NCBI RefSeq assembly: GCF_001632845.1
Contig: NZ_CP011994.1
Span: 2,614,001 to 2,678,000 of the forward strand
DNA from: Ectothiorhodospira sp. BSL-9
Lineage (GTDB): Bacteria > Pseudomonadota > Gammaproteobacteria > Ectothiorhodospirales > Ectothiorhodospiraceae
Reading direction: 5' to 3'
Length of the DNA stretch: 64,000 nt
The notes below the pieces were generated by a model. It made no database searches. It worked only from the letters and a program-made list of their open reading frames with translations, and was not told where the DNA came from. The translations under genes and the position numbers were made by a program. Of this stretch, positions 38,530 to 45,820 are shown piece after piece (within the stretch, counting starts at the first letter, position 1; each line of letters begins with the position of its first letter).

Positions 38530-38925
38530 ATGAAATCGCTCACCCTGTCCCGCTTTCCCGCACCGGATAATCCCGCTCTGATCCTGCTGCCCTGGCTGGT
38601 GGCCCTTGCGGCGGTGGTCCTGGCATTGACTCTGGGCGACCCCGCAGCCCACCTGGCCGGCGAAACGGATACTTCGGGTCTGCTGCGAGGGTTTGCGATG
38701 CTCAAGGGTGTGATCACCCTGGTGGCCCTGTTGTTACTCTCCTGGCGCCTGTTGTGGCCGGTGCCCAAAAACCTTCTGGTGGGCTATCTGCTGGCCATCA
38801 CCGCCATGGCAGGGGCGGGTGCCATGGTCTGGCAACTCTCCTATCTGGGTCTGGTCTCCATCTTCTTCCATGGTGGGCTGATCCTGCTGCTGCTGATGGC
38901 CTGGAAGGATTCGGCGGCCCGGTAA
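38530..38925 (+). CDS. Small membrane protein, 131 residues, unknown function
   Basis: The ATG follows a good GGAGG site six bases away. About four hydrophobic spans: ALILLPWLVALAAVVLALTL, GFAMLKGVITLVALLLLSW, LLVGYLLAITAMAGAGAMVW, and LGLVSIFFHGGLILLLLMAW. A segment between spans 1 and 2 (GDPAAHLAGETDTSGLLR) would face the periplasm. It lies behind trpB and the repeat and converges on the SbtA-like gene, only five bases between stops. No family recognised. Confidence 0.7.
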   Translation: MKSLTLSRFPAPDNPALILLPWLVALAAVVLALTLGDPAAHLAGETDTSGLLRGFAMLKGVITLVALLLLSWRLLWPVPKNLLVGYLLAITAMAGAGAMVWQLSYLGLVSIFFHGGLILLLLMAWKDSAAR

Positions 38926-38930
38926 ACCCA

Positions 38931-39875
38931 TCACGCAACGCCCAGCCACTGCACCAGCTGATAATACAGCGGGATGCCAATAATGACGTTTACCGGGAAG
39001 GTGAGACCCAGCGCAGCCAGCATGGCCAGGCCGATGTTGGCCTTGGGGATGGCGGCACGAATGGCCGCCGGTGCGGCAATGTAGGAGGCGCTGGCCGTCA
39101 GGGCAGTGAGGATGAGCAACGAGCCGGCGGGCAACCCCATCAGCAGGCCCATGCCCAGGCCGACGCCAGCAAGCACGAAGGGGGCAAACACGGCAAAGCA
39201 CAACAGCCGCCAATGGTGCCAGGGGATGGGGCGCAGGGTTTCGGCCGCCGTCAGGCCCATTTCCAGCAGGAACAGGGCCAGCACCACCTTGAATGCGTTG
39301 GTCAGCAGGTCGGTGACCGCCGCACCTTCCTGGGGGCCGTAAAGCAGGCCGATGATCACCCCACCCACCAGCAGGATCACACCCCGGTTGGTGAGGGTTT
39401 CATGCCATATCCCCGGCATGCCGGCGCTTGCCTTGGCGCCGCTATAGCGGCGATAGAGGAAGATGGCCACCATGATGGCCGGCAACTCCATCATCACCAG
39501 GTAGAGGGTCACCTCCGGGCTGATGGTGAGCTTCAGACCCTCTGCAAAGGCCAGGGCCACGGCAAAGGTGCCGGCGCTCACGGAGCCGTAATGGGCGGCC
39601 ATGCTGGCACTGTCCGCCGCCGACAGGCAGACGACGCGCATCAGCAGGGGCATGAGTATCAGCGGAATCAGTGCCCCCAGCACGGCCACCGCCATTAGAT
39701 CCTGGATGACCGACAGGCTGATATTGCCATGCAGCGCCATGCCCCCCTTCAGACCGATGGTCAGCATCAGCAGCAGGCTGAGGGTGTCGTAGGCGGCCTT
39801 GGGAATGGTCAGGTCGGATTTCAGCAGCCCCGCCACCAGGCCGAGCAGGAAGAACATGACGACAATATCGGGCAT
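38931..39875 (-). CDS. SbtA-like (DUF897) sodium-dependent bicarbonate permease
   Basis: A 314-residue permease from the ATG giving MPDIVVMFFLLGLVAGLL; a longer frame upstream lacks similarity. Ten hydrophobic spans form two inverted repeats. Characteristic segments are SDLTIPKAAYDTLSLLLMLTIGLKGG in the first half and MAAHYGSVSAGTFAVALAF at the core, like the GSVSAVTF region of cyanobacterial SbtA. The second half has LTASASYIAAPAAIRAAIPKAN. SbtA imports bicarbonate with Na+ in cyanobacteria. The protein is shorter than Synechocystis SbtA (about 374), and no sbtB (PII-like regulator) gene adjoins it. Substrate is inferred from family only. Confidence 0.75.
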   Translation of the reverse strand: MPDIVVMFFLLGLVAGLLKSDLTIPKAAYDTLSLLLMLTIGLKGGMALHGNISLSVIQDLMAVAVLGALIPLILMPLLMRVVCLSAADSASMAAHYGSVSAGTFAVALAFAEGLKLTISPEVTLYLVMMELPAIMVAIFLYRRYSGAKASAGMPGIWHETLTNRGVILLVGGVIIGLLYGPQEGAAVTDLLTNAFKVVLALFLLEMGLTAAETLRPIPWHHWRLLCFAVFAPFVLAGVGLGMGLLMGLPAGSLLILTALTASASYIAAPAAIRAAIPKANIGLAMLAALGLTFPVNVIIGIPLYYQLVQWLGVA

Positions 39876-39981
39876 AGGTGTGGAAGCAGTTGGCCAGGAG
39901 GGGCGGATTTTGAAGCGAAAAGCGTCTGGATGCCAGTGCCTGGGACTTGAGTAGCCCTTGACCTGGTGGCACTCTCCTGAG

Positions 39982-40401
39982 ATGACACTCTCCATGCGCA
40001 TCAAGATCATTCCATGGGTTGCCTTGGCGTTGAGCTGGCTGGTGCTGGCCCCGGTACAGGCGCAGACCATCATCCTCCAGGAAGGGGAATCCTGGGAGCG
40101 GGGTGGCGTGCAGGTCTGGTGTGGGCCACCCCCTTCCAGCGTGCGCCCCATCGTGATCACCGAATGCCAGTTCTGGGACGATTTCGACCGCACCTGTCTG
40201 TTCGAGCGCCGAATTCATCGGGTCGGCAGCCAGGAGTGTGTGGAGGAATGCCAGCACTGGGATGATTTTTCGAGCACCTGTGACTTCGAAACCCGCTGCG
40301 AGTTTCACCCGGATCAAGGCGTGTTCGTGCACACGCGCTGTGAGCAATTCGACGATTTTTTCAGGACTTGCGAGCGGGAACGAGCCCGTATTCTGCAGTG
40401 A
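39982..40401 (+). CDS. Secreted cysteine-rich protein with three C-x9-C repeats, unknown function
   Basis: 139 residues from the ATG at 39982; ATG 39994 is an equally good start. A clear signal peptide (MRIKIIPWVALALSWLVLAPVQAQ) sends it to the periplasm. The mature part has nine cysteines. Three near-identical units follow: CQFWDDFDRTC (62-72), CQHWDDFSSTC (90-100) and CEQFDDFFRTC (120-130), consensus C[QE]xxDDFxxTC. Extra cysteines sit in the linkers (VWCGPP, SQEC, ETRC). The pattern suggests small disulfide-bonded modules or metal sites. I do not recognise the family. It is divergent from the SbtA-like gene. Confidence 0.75.
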   Translation: MTLSMRIKIIPWVALALSWLVLAPVQAQTIILQEGESWERGGVQVWCGPPPSSVRPIVITECQFWDDFDRTCLFERRIHRVGSQECVEECQHWDDFSSTCDFETRCEFHPDQGVFVHTRCEQFDDFFRTCERERARILQ

Positions 40402-40503
40402 GCGGTTACGGAGGCTGTTTTCTGCTTTCGTTCAAACCCCCTAAAGAATCCATTCAGGTCGCCGATACAGACTCCATACCCCCCAGTGCAGGAGTGTGTC
40501 GCC

Positions 40504-41643
40504 GTGGCTATCGAAAACAGTGTCTTCCCGGTCTCACTCAAGACCCCCGATTTCCGTCCCGGCGCCAAGGGTGCGGGGCAGGGCATGGCCGCCGGCGACA
40601 ATGGCTCGGCCCGCAGCCTGAATGCTCTGCAGAACAAGATCCTGCAGAGCCTGGCAAAGCAGATCCCCGGGCAAAGCCTGGGGAGCATGAAACGCCTGGA
40701 TGCCAATGACTTCACCCCCGAGAAGGTGGCGGAGCGCATTGCCGGTTTCGTGGAGCTGGGGCTGGCCAACGCCCGCGCCCGCGGAGCCAGTGAGGAGCAA
40801 CTGCAAACGCTGAAAGAGCAGGCTACACGAGGCGTCGAGCAGGGCTTCAAGGAGGCCCGGGAGATCCTGGGAGGTCTCAATCTGCTCGATGGCAAGATCA
40901 AGGCGGACGTGGACGAGACCGAGCGGCTTACCTTCGAGGCTCTGAAGAACCTCGAACTCGCCCCCCAGGATCGTGATCTGGTCGGCATGACCCGCCTGTC
41001 CATGATGGAGCGCTATCAGCGCGCCGAGAGCCTGGAACTCAACATCACCACACAATCGGGTGCCCAGGTGAGCATCCAGTTCCAGAGTGCTCAGGATACC
41101 CGTGTCCAGGCCGAGGCCCGGATGGAGGGTGGGGACTCCCGGGGGTGGCTGGATGTGAGCCGAACCGAGCAGAGCGGGTACAGCTTCTCGATCCAGGGCG
41201 ACCTGAATCCGGACGAACTCCGGGCCGTGGAGGATCTGGTGCGTGATGTAGGCCAGTTGGCCAATGAGTTCTTCAATGGCGACGTGCAGCAGGCCTTCGA
41301 GATGCTGCCCGATCTGCGTTTCGATGTCAGCCAGCTGCAGTCCATGGATCTGAACATGACCCGCACCGAGACCTACCGGATGGCCCAAAGCTATGAGCAG
41401 ACCCGGCAGATGGAGTCTCCGGAGACCGCCATGCCGGCAAGACGCCTGGGCCAGTTGATGGAATCCATGCAGGAACGGTTCAACCTGCCACCGCTTCAGT
41501 TCCTGGCCAATCCCATGGACGATGGCGGACTGATCATGAAGACACTGGTGGAGCAGGATGCCCGCTTCAAGGAAGCCGCTACCGAGCAACAAGAGCGGTT
41601 CCAGGAGAACATGGCGCGCTTGCTGGACGCAGTGCGTCAGTAG
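40504..41643 (+). CDS. DUF5610-type protein, unknown function
   Basis: The GTG at 40504 (AIENSVFPVSLKTPD) is preferred over an in-frame GTG six codons earlier because GGAG precedes it at the right distance; 379 residues. There is no signal peptide or membrane span. The N-terminal half (LNALQNKILQSLAKQIPG, FTPEKVAERIAGFVELGLANARARGASEEQL, GVEQGFKEAREILGGLNLL) resembles the DUF5610 domain. The second half has beta-rich ELNITTQSGAQVSIQFQS and GYSFSIQGDLNPDELRAVEDLVRDVGQLANEFFNGD. The C-terminus is helical and charged. Cellular role unknown; it precedes the MoxR/VWA operon by 74 bases. Confidence 0.65.
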   Translation: MAIENSVFPVSLKTPDFRPGAKGAGQGMAAGDNGSARSLNALQNKILQSLAKQIPGQSLGSMKRLDANDFTPEKVAERIAGFVELGLANARARGASEEQLQTLKEQATRGVEQGFKEAREILGGLNLLDGKIKADVDETERLTFEALKNLELAPQDRDLVGMTRLSMMERYQRAESLELNITTQSGAQVSIQFQSAQDTRVQAEARMEGGDSRGWLDVSRTEQSGYSFSIQGDLNPDELRAVEDLVRDVGQLANEFFNGDVQQAFEMLPDLRFDVSQLQSMDLNMTRTETYRMAQSYEQTRQMESPETAMPARRLGQLMESMQERFNLPPLQFLANPMDDGGLIMKTLVEQDARFKEAATEQQERFQENMARLLDAVRQ

Positions 41644-41717
41644 CATGAGAGCCCGCAGCGGGGAATATTCCGGTCACTCCACGGTCATAATTCCAGGTAA
41701 CCACCCCTGGAGCTCCG

Positions 41718-42710
41718 GTGACCCCGCTAACCCATCATGAAATCCTCACCCTGGTTGGCCCCTTTGCCCGCGATGAATGGCGGGTGGATCTGGCGGCCAC
41801 CGACCGCCAGAACCGGTGCGTGGTTTTCGAGCCGCGCACCCATGACAACCCCGAAGATCCTTCGAGCCTCTCGCTCACCGAACACCTGCAACTGGAAAAC
41901 CCGGCCCGTGGCCGGTTCTGTCTGCGGCGCACGCTGACCGAGGCCTCGGGCCTTTGCGCCACGCTGGAGGTCACCGGTGACGACCCGGCCTCGGTGTACG
42001 CCCAGTGCGCCCGTGTGCCGCTGCATGACCACTTTCGGCACCAGGCCGGCACGCTGGCGGCCATCAGTTACGCCCTGGAGTATCGCCGCCCCGCACCCAA
42101 CGTCGAGCCGGGCTGGAGGCGGCGTTTTACCCTGGGCGAGGCCTGCGTGCGCGGGCGACGCCTGCAGTTTGATGCCCGCACCGTCCCGGGTCTGCCGGCC
42201 AAACTGACCCTGGACTGGCATCCCCGGGGGGATATCCATCTGCCCGGTGACCTGCTGGCGGTGCAGGGCTGGGCGTGGCGACCCCTGCAACTGATGCCCG
42301 GTGGCTGGAAGGCCACCGTAAAACTGGCACGACGGGAGCCGGAGCGTTCACGGGAGGCCGAGGAGCGTTTTCTGGCCACCGTGGCACATCTGGAACAGAC
42401 CCTGTCCCAACCACCCACGCGCTTTCATGAGCGCTTCAAGTGGCAGCGCTGGCGGGTGGTCTTTCAGCGCAGCCTGGCCATACAGGGCATGCTGGCCATT
42501 CTATCTGCCATCCCCATCCTGTACTGGGGCGATTTCGGGCAGGATGGTCAGGTACCGCTGTGGACCACCGGTGTGCCGCCCGTGATGCTGCTGGCCATCT
42601 TCCTGAGCTGGTCCCGCGAGGTGCCGGTGATGGAGATCCCGCCACTGCCCAAACCGCTGCTGGCCGCCGCCTGGGAGCAGGGCCCAACGACTGAAGGAGT
42701 CTCCGACTGA
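41718..42710 (+). CDS. Membrane-anchored protein of a MoxR/VWA operon, unknown function
   Basis: Starts with GTG (TPLTHHEILTLVGPFARDEW); 330 residues. The first 240 residues are soluble and mixed alpha/beta, with GLCATLEVTGDDPASVYAQ and LTLDWHPRGDIHLPGDLLAV. Two membrane spans follow near residues 258-275 (SLAIQGMLAILSAIPILYW) and 293-308 (TGVPPVMLLAIFLSW), and a short Pro-rich end. Its stop overlaps the next start (TGATG), and that gene overlaps the third by four bases, so the three are made together. I do not recognise this protein; it may be the membrane partner of the ATPase and VWA protein. Confidence 0.7.
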   Translation: MTPLTHHEILTLVGPFARDEWRVDLAATDRQNRCVVFEPRTHDNPEDPSSLSLTEHLQLENPARGRFCLRRTLTEASGLCATLEVTGDDPASVYAQCARVPLHDHFRHQAGTLAAISYALEYRRPAPNVEPGWRRRFTLGEACVRGRRLQFDARTVPGLPAKLTLDWHPRGDIHLPGDLLAVQGWAWRPLQLMPGGWKATVKLARREPERSREAEERFLATVAHLEQTLSQPPTRFHERFKWQRWRVVFQRSLAIQGMLAILSAIPILYWGDFGQDGQVPLWTTGVPPVMLLAIFLSWSREVPVMEIPPLPKPLLAAAWEQGPTTEGVSD

Positions 42711-43810
42711 TGCAGGGCAATCCCATGAACATCCCGGCGGTGTCCATTGCCGCCGCCAAGCAGGCACTGATCGAGCAATACGCGGATCCGGTGCTGCGGC
42801 TTCGTGCCTCCATGCTCTGGGGCACGCGCGGGGTGGGCAAATCCTCCATCATCGCCCAGGTGGCCGAGCACTACGGTGTGCCCCTGGTGGACCTGCGCTT
42901 GACCACCATCGAACCGGTGGACATCCGCGGTGCCATCTATGCCGATGAGGAACAATCCCGTACGGTCTGGTTTCCCCCGGAGTTCCTGCCCGGCCCGGAT
43001 CAACCCGAAGGCATCCTGTTTCTGGATGAACTCACCGCCGCCGACCAGCGCCTGCAGATCTCCGCCTATTCCCTCATCCTGGATCGGCGCGTGGGGCACT
43101 ACCATTTGCCCCATGGCTGGCAGGTGGTGGCGGCGGGAAATGCCCGCTTTCATGGGGCAGTGAGTCACGACATGGGCACGGCCCTGGCGGACCGCATGTT
43201 TCATTTCAATGTGCAGACGGCCATCGACGCCTTCCTGGAACATGCCCTGGAACGAGGCTTTGCCCCGGAGGTGATGGCCTACCTGAAGGTGCGGGCCGAC
43301 AAGCTGGATGACACCCAGACCCAGCTCGCCAATGACTATCTGATCGGTGCAAGCCCGCGGGGGTGGGAGGACATCTCCAACGTACTGCGCTCGGATATCT
43401 CCGACATGGCCAAGCGCCTGTTCGTCCAGGGGCGCATCGGGTCCGCCAATGCCGCAGAGTTCTTCGGAGTGTTGCGGGAGATCCAGTCGGGGGTGGATGT
43501 GACCCGGCTGCTGGCAGCGGATGCGGGGCCGGAAACCGCGGACCTGCTGCCGCACTCACTGGATGGTCTGTACGGCATGATCTACGGCCTGCTGGCTGCT
43601 GTGGAGGATGCCAGTGCCATGAACCGTGCGCTTGAGATCATTGAGCAGTATCCGGATATCCGGGCCGATGTGGCCTTGCCCATTCGTGAAGCCCAGACCC
43701 TCACCATGGAACTGCTGCTGCAAAAGGGCCTGGCCCGGGGGCTGGAGAACACCATCCTGGCCAGCCCGGCTTATGAGCGCTATATGGCGCGTCGGGAACA
43801 AGGGGCATGA
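42710..43810 (+). CDS. MoxR-like AAA+ ATPase
   Basis: 366 residues. Walker A is GTRGVGKSSI (about residues 38-47), Walker B GILFLDELTAADQRLQ, with sensor 1 in VVAAGNARFHGAV and an arginine-finger region ALADRMFHFNV. This is the MoxR branch of AAA+ proteins, which act as chaperones or metal-insertion motors with VWA partners (RavA-ViaA, CbbQ-CbbO, NorQ-NorD). The downstream gene encodes such a VWA protein. A Met at residue 6 is an alternative start. Target unknown. Confidence 0.88.
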   Translation: MQGNPMNIPAVSIAAAKQALIEQYADPVLRLRASMLWGTRGVGKSSIIAQVAEHYGVPLVDLRLTTIEPVDIRGAIYADEEQSRTVWFPPEFLPGPDQPEGILFLDELTAADQRLQISAYSLILDRRVGHYHLPHGWQVVAAGNARFHGAVSHDMGTALADRMFHFNVQTAIDAFLEHALERGFAPEVMAYLKVRADKLDDTQTQLANDYLIGASPRGWEDISNVLRSDISDMAKRLFVQGRIGSANAAEFFGVLREIQSGVDVTRLLAADAGPETADLLPHSLDGLYGMIYGLLAAVEDASAMNRALEIIEQYPDIRADVALPIREAQTLTMELLLQKGLARGLENTILASPAYERYMARREQGA

Positions 43811-45159
43811 CGGGCTACGACGACCCGGTTCACGCTGGCCACCGGGGCACCCGGGCGGTACAGACCATGGTGGAGTACGCGCCGTCCACGGGGGGACTGG
43901 CCCTGTGGATGCAGCATCAGGACGTGGACGAACTTCCCGAGTCGGTCAGGGCGGCCAATGATGGTCAGACCATCTATTACGGGCCTACCTTCGGGGATCT
44001 GCCCCTGCCGCGCCAGGTGGGCCTGGTGGCGCACCAGGTGCTGCACGTGGCCCTGCGCCACGCCCAGCGCCGGGAGGAACTGAGGCAGTTGGTGGGCGAT
44101 GTGGATGCCCAGCTCTATAACATCTGCGCCGACGCCATCGTCAACACCAGCCTGAGTCATCTGGACTGGCTGGAACTGCCCAGGGATGCGGTGACGCTGG
44201 AGCGGCTGCTGCAGGAGACTCTCGACGTGCGCTATGGGCCCGAACAGGCCCTGCTGGAATGGGATGTGGAGCGGCTCTATCGTCAGGTGGACGATCGCCG
44301 CAAGGGGCGGGGGTCCGGGCGCGGTGAGGGCGGGGATCAGGGGGGATCGGGGGGAAGTGCCAGCGAGGATTCCCGCGACGGCAGTGAGGATAAGCCCGGA
44401 CCGAGGCAGGATGGGCCCCGGGCCGAACAGGCGCGATATCTGGATGGGGCGGAGTCCAGGGATCTGCTTCCCAGTGATGAGGATGTGAGCCGACCCGAGG
44501 CCGCAGCGGAGCAGAGCCGGGAATGGGCCGAGCGCATCAGCCGGGCCCATGCCGGGGACGGTGCCTTCTCCATGATTCGCTCACTGCTCGCGGATCTGCC
44601 CCGAGTGCGGGTGCCCTGGGAGCAGGTGCTGCGTACCCAGTTGACCCGTGGCCTGACCCGGAATCCCGAGTTGTCCTGGTCCCGCCCGTCACGCTCTTAC
44701 CTGGCCAATCGGGGGCGCACGGCGGGTGGGCGTCGCATGCCCTGGGAACCGGGCATGGTGGGTTCCCGTGCGGTCCCTCGCCTGGTACTGGTGGTGGATG
44801 TCTCGGGTTCCATCGACGAGGGCCTGCTGGGGCGCTTTGCCACCGAGATCGAGGCCATCACGCGTCGCACCGAGGCCAATCTGATCCTGGTGATCGGGGA
44901 CCTGGCCGTACGCTCGGTGCAGCGCTTCGAACCCGGGGTGTCCTCGTTGCGGGATCTGGTCTTCGAGGGGGGCGCAGGCACCGATTTCACGCCCCTGCTC
45001 AAGGAGGCCGACCGGCAACGACCGGACATGGGGGTGGTGCTCACCGACCTGCAGGGACCAGCCCACTACCGCCCGGACTGGCCGGTGCTCTGGGCCGTGC
45101 CTCCCGAGCATGAAGCCACCCCGGCGCCGTTTGGTCGCAAGCTGGTGCTGGTGGACTGA
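43807..45159 (+). CDS. VWA-like protein with degenerate metallopeptidase-type domain (DUF2201)
   Basis: 450 residues. The N-terminal half matches the putative metallopeptidase domain found before DUF2201 VWA domains, but the usual HExxH is HQVLH here (VAHQVLHVALRH), so zinc protease activity is doubtful. A low-complexity Gly/Ser/Asp linker covers about 160-210. The C-terminal VWA domain keeps the MIDAS pattern: DVSGS (VVVDVSGSID), the Thr in GGAGTDFTP, and the Asp in LTDLQGP. Partner of the MoxR ATPase, whose stop it overlaps. Likely a metal-dependent adaptor that presents a client to the ATPase. Confidence 0.8.
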   Translation: MTGYDDPVHAGHRGTRAVQTMVEYAPSTGGLALWMQHQDVDELPESVRAANDGQTIYYGPTFGDLPLPRQVGLVAHQVLHVALRHAQRREELRQLVGDVDAQLYNICADAIVNTSLSHLDWLELPRDAVTLERLLQETLDVRYGPEQALLEWDVERLYRQVDDRRKGRGSGRGEGGDQGGSGGSASEDSRDGSEDKPGPRQDGPRAEQARYLDGAESRDLLPSDEDVSRPEAAAEQSREWAERISRAHAGDGAFSMIRSLLADLPRVRVPWEQVLRTQLTRGLTRNPELSWSRPSRSYLANRGRTAGGRRMPWEPGMVGSRAVPRLVLVVDVSGSIDEGLLGRFATEIEAITRRTEANLILVIGDLAVRSVQRFEPGVSSLRDLVFEGGAGTDFTPLLKEADRQRPDMGVVLTDLQGPAHYRPDWPVLWAVPPEHEATPAPFGRKLVLVD

Positions 45160-45175
45160 GAAGCCTGCGTCCTTT

Positions 45176-45814
45176 TCAGGGCATCAGTCGCTGGATCTCC
45201 CAGGTCTCGTACTGCAGCCGGTACTGAAACCGGTCATGCAGTCGGTTGTCCCGTCCCTGCCAGAATTCGAAAGTGTCCGGCACCAGCCGGTACCCGCCCC
45301 AGGTCTCGGGTCGGCGCACATCCCCATGGGGATGGCGCAGTTGCACCCGCTCCAGACGTTGCTCAAGGGCCTCCCGGTTTTTGACCGGACTGCTTTGTTC
45401 CGAGGCGGCCGCGGCCAGCTGGCTGCCCCGTGGGCGGGACCGGAAATACTCGTCCGCGTCCGTTGAGGGCAGGCGTTCCACGTAGCCTTCCACACGGATC
45501 TGACGCTCCAGCCCGGCCCAGTAAAACAACAGGGCCGCCATGGGATTCTCTGCCAGTTGCCGACCCTTGAGGCTGCGGCCATCGGAATACCAGCACAGCC
45601 CCCGATCATCCACATGCTTGAGCAGCACCGCCCGGGCTGAAGGACGGCCCTTGGCGTCCGCCGTGGCCAGCACCATGGCAGTGGCGTCGGGCTCGCTCTC
45701 GGCGTCCTTGAGCCAGTCGGCCAGTTGCTCGAAGGGGTCCAGGGCCAGATCGGCACGGCGCAGGCTCGCACGCTGATACGATCGGCGGGTCTGACGATGG
45801 TCAATGGGCGACAT
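45176..45814 (-). CDS. pdxH: Pyridoxamine 5'-phosphate oxidase
   Basis: An FMN enzyme oxidising pyridoxine or pyridoxamine phosphate to PLP. 212 residues. FMN-binding and active-site features are ATADAKGRPSARAVLLKHVDDRG, LFYWAGLERQIRVEG, DEYFRSRPRGSQL and the C-terminal GRDNRLHDRF...WEIQRLMP. The gene converges on the VWA gene (16 bases) and follows the carotenoid desaturase gene on the minus strand, six bases apart, so the two may share a transcript. Confidence 0.95.
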   Translation of the reverse strand: MSPIDHRQTRRSYQRASLRRADLALDPFEQLADWLKDAESEPDATAMVLATADAKGRPSARAVLLKHVDDRGLCWYSDGRSLKGRQLAENPMAALLFYWAGLERQIRVEGYVERLPSTDADEYFRSRPRGSQLAAAASEQSSPVKNREALEQRLERVQLRHPHGDVRRPETWGGYRLVPDTFEFWQGRDNRLHDRFQYRLQYETWEIQRLMP

Positions 45815-45820
45815 GGGCCG

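Noticed and set aside
38931-40193. A 420-residue version of the SbtA-like protein with an N-terminal extension
   Set aside because: The first 106 residues are not hydrophobic or family-like and overlap the oppositely oriented cysteine-rich gene; the ATG at 39875 gives the expected N-terminus.
42710-45159. CbbQ/CbbO Rubisco activase or NorQ/NorD pair
   Set aside because: The VWA partner is of the DUF2201 type with a metallopeptidase-like N-terminus, not the CbbO/NorD layout, and no cbb or nor structural genes adjoin.
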